34,627 bases of DNA from Acidimicrobiia bacterium (GCA_016649895.1 JAENWR010000029.1:1-34627); one strand, 5' to 3'. Shown: positions 10,003 through 16,741, counted from the first letter of the stretch. The notes: generated by a model from the letters alone, not told the origin. Numbers and translations are program-made.

Positions 10003-10221
10003 GATGATCGCCTCCCACTTGTTGACTCGCCCGTGGCGAGCCGTGCCGTTACCGGTTGTTGGGAAGGCTGTGGGAAGGGAGCCCCAGGAAGGCCCGAATC
10101 GGACCGCTGACCTGGTCGTTCATTGCCGAGACACACGGTTTCCTCACCCGCAGAGTGATTCGATCGACCGGGTGCACCAGCCAGGCCTCCGCGCGCCGCG
10201 GTCCCCTACCCTCTCAAGCCT

Positions 10222-10295
10222 GCCCTCGTAGCTCAGTCGGATAGAGCGACCGCCTCCTCAGCGGTAGGTCACAGGTTCGATTCCTGTCGAGGGCG
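10222..10295 (+). tRNA. tRNA-Arg (anticodon CCT)
   Basis: This is a full cloverleaf. The acceptor arms GCCCTCG (10222-10228) and CGAGGGC (10288-10294) pair over 7 bp, followed by discriminator G. The D-arm is GCTC/GAGC and the anticodon stem ACCGC/GCGGT encloses the loop CTCCTCA, which gives anticodon CCT (reads AGG). The T-arm is ACAGG-TTCGATT-CCTGT. CCA is not encoded. Rare-Arg tRNAs of this kind are common integration targets, and an integrase lies 220 bases to the left. Confidence 0.96.
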
Positions 10296-10297
10296 CT

Positions 10298-10311
10298 GGT
10301 CTTCGAAGACC
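10298..10311 (+). terminator. Perfect palindrome just after tRNA-Arg
   Basis: GGTCTTCGAAGACC starts 3 bases after the discriminator base. As RNA it folds into a 5-bp stem with a UCGA loop. It has no U-tract, as for many actinobacterial terminators, so it may end the tRNA transcript. It could alternatively be a protein-binding palindrome. Confidence 0.4.
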
Positions 10312-10370
10312 TTGGGACCCCCACCCCGAGCGCGGCGACCACGACGCTCGCAGTTTCGAGCGAGAAGGTT

Positions 10371-10408
10371 GAGACCCCGGGTTGTGAGACCCCGGGTCGC
10401 AAGGTCTC
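10371..10408. repeat. Tandem 15-bp repeat with a hairpin
   Basis: GAGACCCCGGGT occurs at 10371-10382 and again at 10386-10397 (period 15). The second copy's GAGACC can pair with GGTCTC at 10403-10408. It lies between the tRNA and the thioredoxin promoter and may be a terminator or a recombination scar. No gene occupies 10296-10469. Confidence 0.45.
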
Positions 10409-10469
10409 CTAGATCGCAAGGCGCGCCTCACCATCCACGCGCTGGCAGATGTCGTGGGACCAACCAGAA

Positions 10470-10488
10470 ATACCCTAGGGGGTATCAT
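10470..10488 (+). promoter_or_regulatory. CsoR/CstR-type operator over the thioredoxin promoter
   Basis: ATACCCTAGGGGGTAT (10470-10485) has the A/T-flanked C-run, TA, G-run form of CsoR-family operators. Its 16-base core is almost the same as the reverse complement of the site before the cstR-like gene at 16441. A -10-like TATCAT (10483-10488) overlaps its right edge and the candidate ATG at 10487, so a bound repressor would block initiation. Transcription would then begin near 10495, which would favour the GTG at 10502 as a near-leaderless start. Confidence 0.7.
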
Positions 10489-10957
10489 GGTTCAATCTAA
10501 CGTGACCATTAACAGTACGCCCGACGCAACGGTGGCTTGCCCTGCCTGTGGTACTCGCAATCGCGTTCCAACCACAGCACCGGGTCACCCCGCCTGCGCT
10601 TCCTGCCATGCCTCGCTTCCTTGGATGGTGGACGCCACCGACGACTCCTTCCGGAGCGTGCTCGACTCCAAGCTGCCCGTGCTGGTTGACGTCTGGGCCC
10701 CGTGGTGCGGGCCGTGCCGGATGGTGGCCCCGGCGGTGGCCGACACCGCGACGCGGTTGGCTGGGGCCCTGAAGGTCGTGAAGCTGAACGCGGACGACGC
10801 GCCCGCCGCATCTGGGTCCCTCGGCATCCAGGGGATTCCGACTCTGGTCATGTTCCACCACGGTCAGGAAGTAGCGCGCCAGGTCGGCGCCCTGCCTGCT
10901 GCGGCGCTCAGCTCCTGGGTCGATGGCGTCCTCGCCGAGCTGGGTGCTGGCCGATGA
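10487..10957 (+). CDS. trxC: Thioredoxin-2-like protein with N-terminal zinc site
   Basis: This is a protein disulfide reductase of the cytoplasm, which can also reduce persulfides. From the ATG at 10487 (156 residues) the N-terminal segment has two Cys pairs, CPAC (18-21) and CASC (37-40), forming the zinc-binding site of Trx2/TrxC proteins. The thioredoxin fold carries WCGPC (73-77) and the cis-Pro in GIQGIPTLVMF. The start is ambiguous: the ATG sits inside the operator/promoter, whereas GTG 10502 (five codons on) fits a transcript starting near 10495. The stop overlaps the next gene as ATGA. Its CstR-type operator ties it to the persulfide genes 6 kb downstream. Confidence 0.93.
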   Translation: MVQSNVTINSTPDATVACPACGTRNRVPTTAPGHPACASCHASLPWMVDATDDSFRSVLDSKLPVLVDVWAPWCGPCRMVAPAVADTATRLAGALKVVKLNADDAPAASGSLGIQGIPTLVMFHHGQEVARQVGALPAAALSSWVDGVLAELGAGR

Positions 10958-11310
10958 TCGAGCCAGCCCAAACCTCGTTCGCGCGGCCTTCGACCCAGGG
11001 CGACACCCGCACCGAGAAGAAGGTGCCGCCGGTCATCGAGCGGCGGGGGCGGCGCTGGATCTTCGGATCGTTCCTCCTGTGTCCGTGCCATCTCCCGCTC
11101 ACCCTTGCGATCGTGATATCGCTGGCCGGCGGGACGGTGGTGGGTGGCCTGCTGCGAGACCATGTCGTCGTCGCCGGGCTGGCGATCTCCTTCGGCTGGG
11201 TGGTCGGGACGGCCAATGGGTTTCGACTCGTCCGCCACGCTCAGCGCGGGACTTGCCCTGTCCCGTGGCGCGCCCGCCGGCGCTCCGCGGCTCGCAAACC
11301 GCCGACCTGA
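10954..11310 (+). CDS. Small membrane protein with CPCHLP motif (MerE-like)
   Basis: The 118-residue product is translationally coupled to the thioredoxin gene (ATGA overlap at 10954-10957). A charged ~35-residue N-terminus precedes two hydrophobic helices. The first begins with LLCPCHLPLTL (41-51), the Cys-Pro-Cys-His-Leu-Pro signature of MerE-type mercury/methylmercury transporters, and the second is VVVAGLAISFGWVVGTANGF. The C-terminus is strongly basic. Metal transport is known for MerE, but here there is no merR, merA or merP and the operator is CstR-like, so a role in thiol, persulfide or metal-thiolate membrane traffic is an inference. It is longer than MerE (about 78 residues). Confidence 0.75.
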   Translation: MIEPAQTSFARPSTQGDTRTEKKVPPVIERRGRRWIFGSFLLCPCHLPLTLAIVISLAGGTVVGGLLRDHVVVAGLAISFGWVVGTANGFRLVRHAQRGTCPVPWRARRRSAARKPPT

Positions 11311-11330
11311 GCGGCCACGGGCGTGGTTGG

Positions 11331-12743
11331 CTACCTGCGAGCGCAGGGCGCTCCGACGCCTCGCTCCTGGGCCGTCCAGCCGGGCTGGTCGGTCGCCGGC
11401 CAGTAGTCGCCGGTCCCGGGGTCTTGGTGGTAGTCGACCGGCGGGGGGTCGCCGGAGGTGATGGCCGTCATCGCCGAGATGAGGCGGTCGATGTCTTCCG
11501 GCGATGTCGAGAGGCTGGCGCTGGCCCGGACGGCGCCGGGGATCGTCCGGCGGTCCCCGGCCAGCACGGCCTCGCGGTAGGCGGCGACCTCTGCGGGCGA
11601 CAGGCCGAGGAGGCGGAGCAGGTAGGGGTGGGCACAGAAGCAGCCGTGACGGACGCCGATCCCGAACTCGGCGCTGAGCCGGGCCGCCACCAGGGCGTGC
11701 GGGATTCCTTCGACGACGAAGGTCGCCAGCGCGAGGGTGTCGTTCGTCGCCGGTGGCCCCAGCATGCGGAGGCCGGGGATCCCAGCCAGCCCGGTGCGGA
11801 GCGCCGTTCGGGTCTGGTGATCGTGGGCGGCGATGGCGGGCCAGCCGATGGCGAGGAGCTCGCGGATGGCGGCGGCGAGGGCGACTGCGCCGAGGACGTT
11901 CGGGGAGCCGGCTTCTTCGCGGTCGGGCGGCTCGGTCCAGATGACCTCGTCGAGATCGACGAGGTCCACGGCGCCGCCGCCGGCGAGGAACGGGTGGCCT
12001 TCGGCGAAGGTTGAGCGTGGACCGATCAGGACGCCGGCGCCGAACGGCGCGTACATCTTGTGCCCGCTCCAGGCCAGGTAGTCGGCGGTCGTGGGCATGG
12101 GTGCGTGGGGGGCGAGCTGGGCGGCGTCGACGAGGACGGGGACCCCCCGTGCGTGTGCGGCCTCGATGATCTCCTCGAGCGGGGGTCGCCAGCCGGTGAC
12201 GTTTGAGGCCCCGGAGATGGCCAGGAGCTTGGGGCGCGGTGCCGCGTCGAGCACCTCGGTCACGTCATCGGCAGTGAACGTCCCGCTCACGCCACATTCG
12301 ACAAACCGTCGATCGCACAGCCGTGCCCAGGGGAGCAGGTTGGCGTGGTGCTCGATCACCGTCGTCACGACGACGTCTCGGGGCTCCAGGCGCAGCCGGT
12401 AGGCAAGGTGGTTGATCGCCTCGGTGGTGTTGCGGCAGAAGATCGCCACGTCCCCATCGCGGTCGCTCCGCCCTGCGAACGCCAACGCCGCCTGTCTCGC
12501 CTCCTCGTACGCGGCGGTCGCCTGGCGAGACCGGTATCCGGCGCCGCGATGCACACTGGCGTAGCTCGGTAGGAACTCCATGGCGCGTCGCGCCACCTCG
12601 GGCAGCGCGCTGGTCGAGGCGGCGGCGTCGAGGTTGAGGTACGGCCGGGCGACGCCATCGACGCACGGGACCGACTCGCCGTCACCGACCAAGGCCATGG
12701 GGAGTGCGTGCGGCGAGGCGCTCACGTCGTCATCCTCGTTCAT
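11331..12743 (-). CDS. SufS-like PLP enzyme (class V aminotransferase / cysteine desulfurase family)
   Basis: The 470-residue product has the class V aminotransferase fold: EHHANLLPW with the PLP-stacking His (132-133), LVDAAQLAPH with the PLP-N1 Asp (206), SGHKMYAPFG with the Schiff-base Lys229, and VRHGCFCAHP, where Cys370 occupies the catalytic position of SufS-type desulfurases. It ends with a RASASLSTSPEDIDRLI block and a Cys-containing tail of about 40 residues. Cysteine desulfurases form an enzyme persulfide, which would suit this sulfur cluster, but related family members are epimerases or lyases, so the substrate is unproven. The ATG at 12743 was chosen because upstream codons look non-conserved; the frame is open to 12782, almost at the alcohol dehydrogenase stop, so the two may be one minus-strand transcript. 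Confidence 0.85.
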   Translation of the reverse strand: MNEDDDVSASPHALPMALVGDGESVPCVDGVARPYLNLDAAASTSALPEVARRAMEFLPSYASVHRGAGYRSRQATAAYEEARQAALAFAGRSDRDGDVAIFCRNTTEAINHLAYRLRLEPRDVVVTTVIEHHANLLPWARLCDRRFVECGVSGTFTADDVTEVLDAAPRPKLLAISGASNVTGWRPPLEEIIEAAHARGVPVLVDAAQLAPHAPMPTTADYLAWSGHKMYAPFGAGVLIGPRSTFAEGHPFLAGGGAVDLVDLDEVIWTEPPDREEAGSPNVLGAVALAAAIRELLAIGWPAIAAHDHQTRTALRTGLAGIPGLRMLGPPATNDTLALATFVVEGIPHALVAARLSAEFGIGVRHGCFCAHPYLLRLLGLSPAEVAAYREAVLAGDRRTIPGAVRASASLSTSPEDIDRLISAMTAITSGDPPPVDYHQDPGTGDYWPATDQPGWTAQERGVGAPCARR

Positions 12744-12784
12744 CGCTGACGGTGGCGCTCTGGCCCCACTCCACATTCTCACTG

Positions 12785-13828
12785 TCAGGTCCGGGTGAGG
12801 ACGACCTTGAGGGCGCCGGTGTCGGCGGCGCGGGCGAAGACGTCGTAGGCCTCGTCGAACTGGTCGAGGGTGAAATGGTGGGTCACGAAGCGCTCGGCGT
12901 CGATCTCGTGGCCCTGGGCCAGCTTGAGGAGCGTGGGGGTGGAGTAGGTGTCGACGAGGCCGGTGGTGATCGTGATGTTGCGGATCCAGAGGTCCTCGAG
13001 GTGAAGGGTGACCGGCTTGCCGTGGACCCCGATGTTGGCGATGTGACCCCCGGGGCGGGCGAGCTGGGTGGCGAGCTCGAAGGTGTCGGGCACGCCGACG
13101 GCTTCGATGGCCACATCTGCGCCCAGGCCGCCGGTGAGGTCGCGGACGATGGCGACGGCATCCTCGCGGCCGTTGTTGATCGTGGTGTCGGCCCCGAACT
13201 GCTTGGCGGCCTCGAGGCGGCTGTCGGCAAGGTCGATGGCGACGACGTGGGCGGGGCTGTACAGCCGGGCGGACATCATGGCGGCGAGGCCGATCGGGCC
13301 GGCGCCGACGACGGCGACGACGTCACCGGGGCGGACCTGGCCGTTGAGGACGCCGACCTCGTAGCCGGTGGGGAGGATGTCGGCGAGCATGAGGATCTGG
13401 TCGTCGCTGACTCCGGCGGGTACGGCGTAGGTGGAGTTGTCGGCGAAGGGGACCCGGACGTACTCGGCCTGGGTGCCGTCGATCTTGTGGCCGAGGATCC
13501 AGCCACCCCCGCCGAGGCATTGGCCGTAGCTGCCCTCGCGGCAGTAGCGGCAGGCACCGCAGGCGGTCACGCAGGACACGAGGACCCGGTCGCCGACCTT
13601 GACGTTCTTCACGCCGGTGCCGACGGTCTCGACGGTGCCGACGGCCTCGTGGCCGAGGATGCGTCCGTCGGTGACAGCGGGGACGTCGCCCTTGAGGATG
13701 TGGAGGTCGGTGCCGCAGATCGTGGTGGCGTCGACGCGAACGATCGCGTCGGTGTCGTCGATGACGACAGGCATGGGCACTTCCTCCCAGGCCTTCTGGG
13801 CGGGACCGTGGTAGACGACTGCGCGCAT
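12785..13828 (-). CDS. Zinc-dependent alcohol dehydrogenase (MDR family)
   Basis: This is an NAD(P)-dependent medium-chain dehydrogenase of 347 residues. Catalytic zinc ligands are Cys38 (TICGTDLH) and His60-Glu61 (GHEAVG), and the structural zinc site is Cys90, Cys93, Cys96 and Cys104. The Rossmann motif GAGPIGLA lies near residue 175. The ATG at 13828 has a strong GAGGAGA ribosome-binding site 5-11 bases upstream; the longer open frame to 13897 is not supported. The spacing and lobe structure resemble isopropanol/threonine dehydrogenase-like enzymes, and a formaldehyde-type role cannot be judged. It diverges from the SQR-like gene, with a palindrome between them, and lies upstream of the SufS-like gene. 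Confidence 0.93.
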   Translation of the reverse strand: MRAVVYHGPAQKAWEEVPMPVVIDDTDAIVRVDATTICGTDLHILKGDVPAVTDGRILGHEAVGTVETVGTGVKNVKVGDRVLVSCVTACGACRYCREGSYGQCLGGGGWILGHKIDGTQAEYVRVPFADNSTYAVPAGVSDDQILMLADILPTGYEVGVLNGQVRPGDVVAVVGAGPIGLAAMMSARLYSPAHVVAIDLADSRLEAAKQFGADTTINNGREDAVAIVRDLTGGLGADVAIEAVGVPDTFELATQLARPGGHIANIGVHGKPVTLHLEDLWIRNITITTGLVDTYSTPTLLKLAQGHEIDAERFVTHHFTLDQFDEAYDVFARAADTGALKVVLTRT

Positions 13829-13912
13829 CAGCTTTCTCCTCTGTGGTTGCTCCTGCTTCCCAGCATGGGGGTCCTGGGGGCCCGCCGAGTAGGGCACTCC
13901 GCCTGGACTTGA

Positions 13913-13927
13913 GGGACCTTTGGTCCT
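13913..13927. promoter_or_regulatory. Palindrome in the divergent promoter between alcohol dehydrogenase and SQR
   Basis: GGGACC-TTT-GGTCCT is an almost perfect inverted repeat in the 134-base divergent region. Its GGGAC...GTCC arms resemble DosR/DevR-type (hypoxia, NO) boxes, although the spacing is one base longer than the mycobacterial consensus. It lies about 35 bases before the SQR start. No CstR-like operator is present here, so this pair may answer to a different signal. Confidence 0.45.
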
Positions 13928-13962
13928 ATCTCCCGGCCGGTCCCGAGGCCCAGGGTGGGGCC

Positions 13963-15215
13963 ATGACCTCGCGAATCGTGATCCTTGGCGGCGGTACTGG
14001 CGGCACCCTCACCGCCAACCGGCTCCGGCGCCTCTACTCCACCGAGGATGCGGAGATCATCGTGGTGGACCAGGACGACCGCCACGTCTACCAACCGGGG
14101 CTGCTGTTCGTCCCGTTCGGCCTGACCCACTCCGAGGACATCGTCCGGCCGCGCGAGCGGCAGCTCCACGACGGGGTCGGCTTCGTCGAGTCCGGCATCG
14201 ACCATGTCGACATCGATGCCAACCAGGTCCACCTCACCACCGGCGCGACCCTCGGCTACGACGTCCTCGTCGTCGCCACCGGCGCCCGCCTGGTTCCCGA
14301 GGAGACCGAGGGCCTCACCGGCCCCGGGTGGATGGAGAAGGTCTTCACCTTCTACACACCGGAAGGAAGCCGCCACCCTCGGCGCCGGGCTGGCCTCGTT
14401 CGACCGGGGACGTCTCGTGGTGAACGTGGTCGACATGCCGATCAAGTGCCCTGTCGCCCCGCTCGAGTTCTGCTTCCTGGCTGACTGGTACTTCACCGAG
14501 CGCGGCATCCGCGACCAGGTGCAGATCACCTACGCCACCCCCTTGGACGCCGCCTTCACCAAGCCCATCGCCGCCGGCCAGCTCGGCGGGATGCTGGCCG
14601 AGCGGGGCATCGAGCTGGTCACCGAGTTCAACACCGGGGAGGTCGACGGCGGCGGTGGACGGCTGGTCGGCTACGACGGTCGGGAGATCCCCTTCGACCT
14701 CGCAGCGGTGATCCCGCTCCACGGCGGCGCCACCTACGTCGGGCGCTCCCCGGGCTTGGGCGACGAGCTCGACTTCGTCCCCGCCGACGAGCACACCCTC
14801 CAGGCCAAGGCGGCACCGAACATCTTCGTGATCGGCGACGCCGCCAACGTCCCCACCTCCAAGGCCGGCTCCGTCACCCACTTCGAAGGCGAAACCCTGG
14901 TCGGCAACGTCCAGCGGTACCTCGCCGGCGAACCGCTCGAGGCCGGCTTCGACGGCCACGCCAACTGCTTCATCGAGACCGGGTTCCACAAGGCCCTGCT
15001 CATCGACTTCAACTACGACACCGAGCCCCCTCCCCGGCCACTACCCCGGAAAGGTCGGGCTGCCGCTGCTCAAGGAGTCGCGGCTCAACCACCTCGGCAA
15101 GCTGCTCTTCCAGTCCGTCTACTGGCACAGCCTGCTCCCCGGCCGCTATCTCCCCGGTCTCGGCTCGACCATGCCCACCGCCGGCAAGCACATTCCGGCC
15201 CCTCAGGAGGACTGA
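13963..15215 (+). pseudogene. Sulfide:quinone oxidoreductase-like flavoprotein, two frameshifts
   Basis: This would oxidise sulfide to persulfide/polysulfide at the membrane and pass electrons to quinone. From ATG 13963 the first frame gives RIVILGGGTGGTLTANRL (FAD site) and runs to KVFTFYTPE. The frame changes at 14361-14367 (one base extra or two lost in GGAAGGAAG). The second frame gives VVDMPIKCPVAPLEF with a redox-active-type Cys (codon 14447), then GDELDFVPADEHTL and APNIFVIGDAANVPTSKAG (second FAD motif). A second change in the C-run at 15026-15030 (one C too many) is followed by GKVGLPLLKESRLNHLGKLL and a normal family C-terminus ending at 15215. All expected segments are present across the three frames, so restoring two indels gives an intact protein of about 417 residues. 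Either a very recent pseudogene or sequencing error. Confidence 0.82.
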
Positions 15216-15218
15216 CCC

Positions 15219-15383
15219 ATGCCGACCAGCCCCGTCGCCGGCGCCACCGTCGACCGCAACGACGAAGGCTTCTTCACCGACCCCGAGCAGTGGACCGAAG
15301 CCATGGCCCCCGAGCTCGCCGCCGCCGAAGGCATCGGCGAGTTCTACGAGATCGCCGCCGGCGGCCAGATCATCTTCACCTGA
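15219..15383 (+). CDS. Short DsrC/TusE-like protein (N-terminal part only)
   Basis: The 54-residue frame starts with an ATG preceded by a strong AGGAGG at 15205-15210, 8 bases upstream and inside the end of the SQR gene. Residues 6-36 (VAGATVDRNDEGFFTDPEQ, then WTEAMAPELAAAEGI) match the N-terminal pattern of the DsrC/TusE/DsvC sulfur-carrier family (V-D-G...D-E-E-G-F/Y-L...W...A..LA...GI). The family continues with an ELTEEHW helix and a flexible C-terminal arm bearing the two redox Cys. Here the protein instead ends with GEFYEIAAGGQIIFT and has no Cys at all. It may be a truncated relic or a distinct short partner. The stop lies 2 bases before the AhpD-like gene. Confidence 0.62.
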   Translation: MPTSPVAGATVDRNDEGFFTDPEQWTEAMAPELAAAEGIGEFYEIAAGGQIIFT

Positions 15384-15385
15384 CC

Positions 15386-15751
15386 ATGGCCCACTTCACC
15401 GACGTCATCGACGACCTCAAAGAACCCACCCACAGCCTCAGCCGGGCCATCCCCGACACGTGGAACGGCTTCACGCAGCTCCACAAGGCCGCCGTCGCCG
15501 ACGGCGCGCTGCCGGCCAAGGCCAAGGAGCTCATGGCGCTGGCCATCGCCGTCGTCAAGCAGTGCGACGGCTGCATCGCCTACCACGCCAAAGCCGCCGC
15601 CCGCCGCGGCGCGACCCCCGACGAGGTCGCCGAAACCCTCGGCGTCGCCCTGCTCATGGACGGCGGCACCGCCTCGGTCTACGGCCCCCGGGCCTGGGCC
15701 GCCTACCGGGAGTTCGCCACGCCCGCCACGGCGACCCCGGTCGCCGTGTGA
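15386..15751 (+). CDS. AhpD-like (carboxymuconolactone decarboxylase family) protein
   Basis: The 121-residue protein carries the CMD/AhpD core: E48 in AKELMALAIAVVKQC, then Cys60-x-x-Cys63-x3-His67 in CDGCIAYHAKAA, followed by TPDEVAETLGVALLMDGG. In AhpD these Cys and His residues reduce peroxidases or act as an alkylhydroperoxidase. It follows the DsrC-like ORF by 2 bases and precedes the PIG-L gene by 4, so it belongs to the SQR transcript. A thiol or persulfide redox role is a reasonable inference, but the substrate is unknown. Its length is normal for a single-domain member. Confidence 0.92.
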   Translation: MAHFTDVIDDLKEPTHSLSRAIPDTWNGFTQLHKAAVADGALPAKAKELMALAIAVVKQCDGCIAYHAKAAARRGATPDEVAETLGVALLMDGGTASVYGPRAWAAYREFATPATATPVAV

Positions 15752-15755
15752 GGGC

Positions 15756-16505
15756 GTGGTCCTCTCGAGCGACGATTCCGTGTCGTTCGACGACCTCGCC
15801 ACCCTCGGTGTCGTCGTCGCTCACCCCGACGACGAGTCGTTCGGGCTGGGTGCGGTCCTTGCAGCCTTGGCGGCCGCGGGGGCCGGCGTCCGGGTCGTCT
15901 GCTTCACTCAAGGCGAAGCCAGCACCCTCGGGCCCAGCGTCGGGCTCGACCTCGTGCGTCGTGACGAGCTGCACGCCGCCGCCGATGTGCTCGGCCTCTC
16001 CCGGATGCGACTCGCCAGCTACCGGGACGGCGGGCTCGGTGACGTGTCTCCGGCGCTGCTCGATCGGGAGATCGAAGCCGACATCGCCGGAGCGTCCCTG
16101 GTCGTCGTGTTCGAGCCATCTGGGGTCACTGGACACGTTGACCACCGGGCAGCCACTGCCGCTGCCGAGCGAGTCGCGGCCCAGCACGGCCTCCCCGTTC
16201 TCGAGTGGGGCGTCACCCCGCATGTCGCTGCCGCGCTCAATGTCGAGATGGGGACGTGCTTCGTCCCCCTGGATGGTGTCGACGTGGCCGTCGACCGCTC
16301 CGCACAGCTTGCGGCGATCGCCTGTCACGAAAGTCAGGCTCGAGACAACCCGGTTCTGATCCGTCGCCTGCAGCTGCAAGGAGCGCTTGAACGCGTTCGG
16401 TTTCGTGAACCGGCTGCGCTGAAAGCAGAGCCCCGGGTGGATACCCCCCTAGGTATACTAGGATGGCTCGCATGGAGCTTCCCGAAGACACGATCGCTGA
16501 TCTGA
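15756..16505 (+). CDS. PIG-L/LmbE family zinc deacetylase
   Basis: The 249-residue product has AHPDDE (22-27), with the zinc-binding His and Asp, and GHVDH (126-130), which supplies the third ligand. These motifs define the PIG-L family, which includes MshB and Mca of mycothiol metabolism. Such N-acetylglucosamine or thiol-conjugate deacetylases would suit a thiol-stress cluster, but this one is not clearly MshB or Mca. The GTG at 15756 follows the AhpD stop by 4 bases. Its 3' end (after about residue 220) overlaps the operator, promoter and start of the cstR-like gene in another frame. The last ~25 residues look unlike family sequence and may reflect a lost native stop. Confidence 0.85.
   Translation: MVLSSDDSVSFDDLATLGVVVAHPDDESFGLGAVLAALAAAGAGVRVVCFTQGEASTLGPSVGLDLVRRDELHAAADVLGLSRMRLASYRDGGLGDVSPALLDREIEADIAGASLVVVFEPSGVTGHVDHRAATAAAERVAAQHGLPVLEWGVTPHVAAALNVEMGTCFVPLDGVDVAVDRSAQLAAIACHESQARDNPVLIRRLQLQGALERVRFREPAALKAEPRVDTPLGILGWLAWSFPKTRSLI
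16441..16459 (+). promoter_or_regulatory. CsoR/CstR-type operator and promoter of the repressor gene
   Basis: ATACCCCCCTAGGTAT (16441-16456) is, in reverse complement, ATACC-TA-G6-TAT, nearly the same 16-base core as the thioredoxin operator at 10470 (ATACCC-TA-G5-TAT). A -10-like TATACT lies at 16454-16459. Transcription would start near 16466, giving an almost leaderless message from the ATG at 16472. Autoregulation by the encoded repressor is expected. The site lies within the 3' coding region of the PIG-L gene. Confidence 0.75.
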
Positions 16506-16741
16506 TCCGCCGTCTCCGCCGGGTCGAGGGCCAGGTGCGGGGCATCCAGCAGATGCTCAGCGAAGGCCGAGATTGCCGTGACGTCGTCACCCAGATCTCG
16601 GCGGCCAACAAGGCCCTCGAACAGGCGGGCTTCACGCTCGTCGCCGCCGGTCTGACCTGGTGCCTCGAGGACCCCGAGCGCTCAGCCGCCGAGGGCTACG
16701 AGCTCGCCGACGTCCAGAAGATGTTCACCAAGCTGGCCTGA
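16463..16741 (+). CDS. CsoR-family repressor, CstR-like persulfide sensor
   Basis: This is a small all-helical DNA-binding repressor (92 residues, or 89 from the second ATG at 16472). LIRRLRRVEGQVRGIQQML is the conserved first helix. Cys38 (GRDCRDVVTQ) and Cys67 (LTWCLED) are 29 residues apart, as in CsoR and CstR. The position of the copper-ligand His of CsoR is Gly (AAGLTWC). A Cys-x-Cys pair without that His is the pattern of S. aureus CstR, which senses persulfides through di- and trisulfide formation. With CstB-like, rhodanese and TauE genes just downstream, persulfide sensing is the best inference; copper sensing is unlikely because no copA/copZ is near. Promoter geometry favours the 16472 start, and the longer one is kept because both are ATG. 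Confidence 0.88.
   Translation: MARMELPEDTIADLIRRLRRVEGQVRGIQQMLSEGRDCRDVVTQISAANKALEQAGFTLVAAGLTWCLEDPERSAAEGYELADVQKMFTKLA

Noticed and set aside
10371-10408. CRISPR-like repeat array
   Set aside because: There are only two 12-base copies with a 3-base gap; no spacers and no cas genes.
16463-16741. Reading the repressor as a copper-sensing CsoR
   Set aside because: The His ligand position is Gly and there are no copper ATPase or chaperone genes; sulfur genes surround it.
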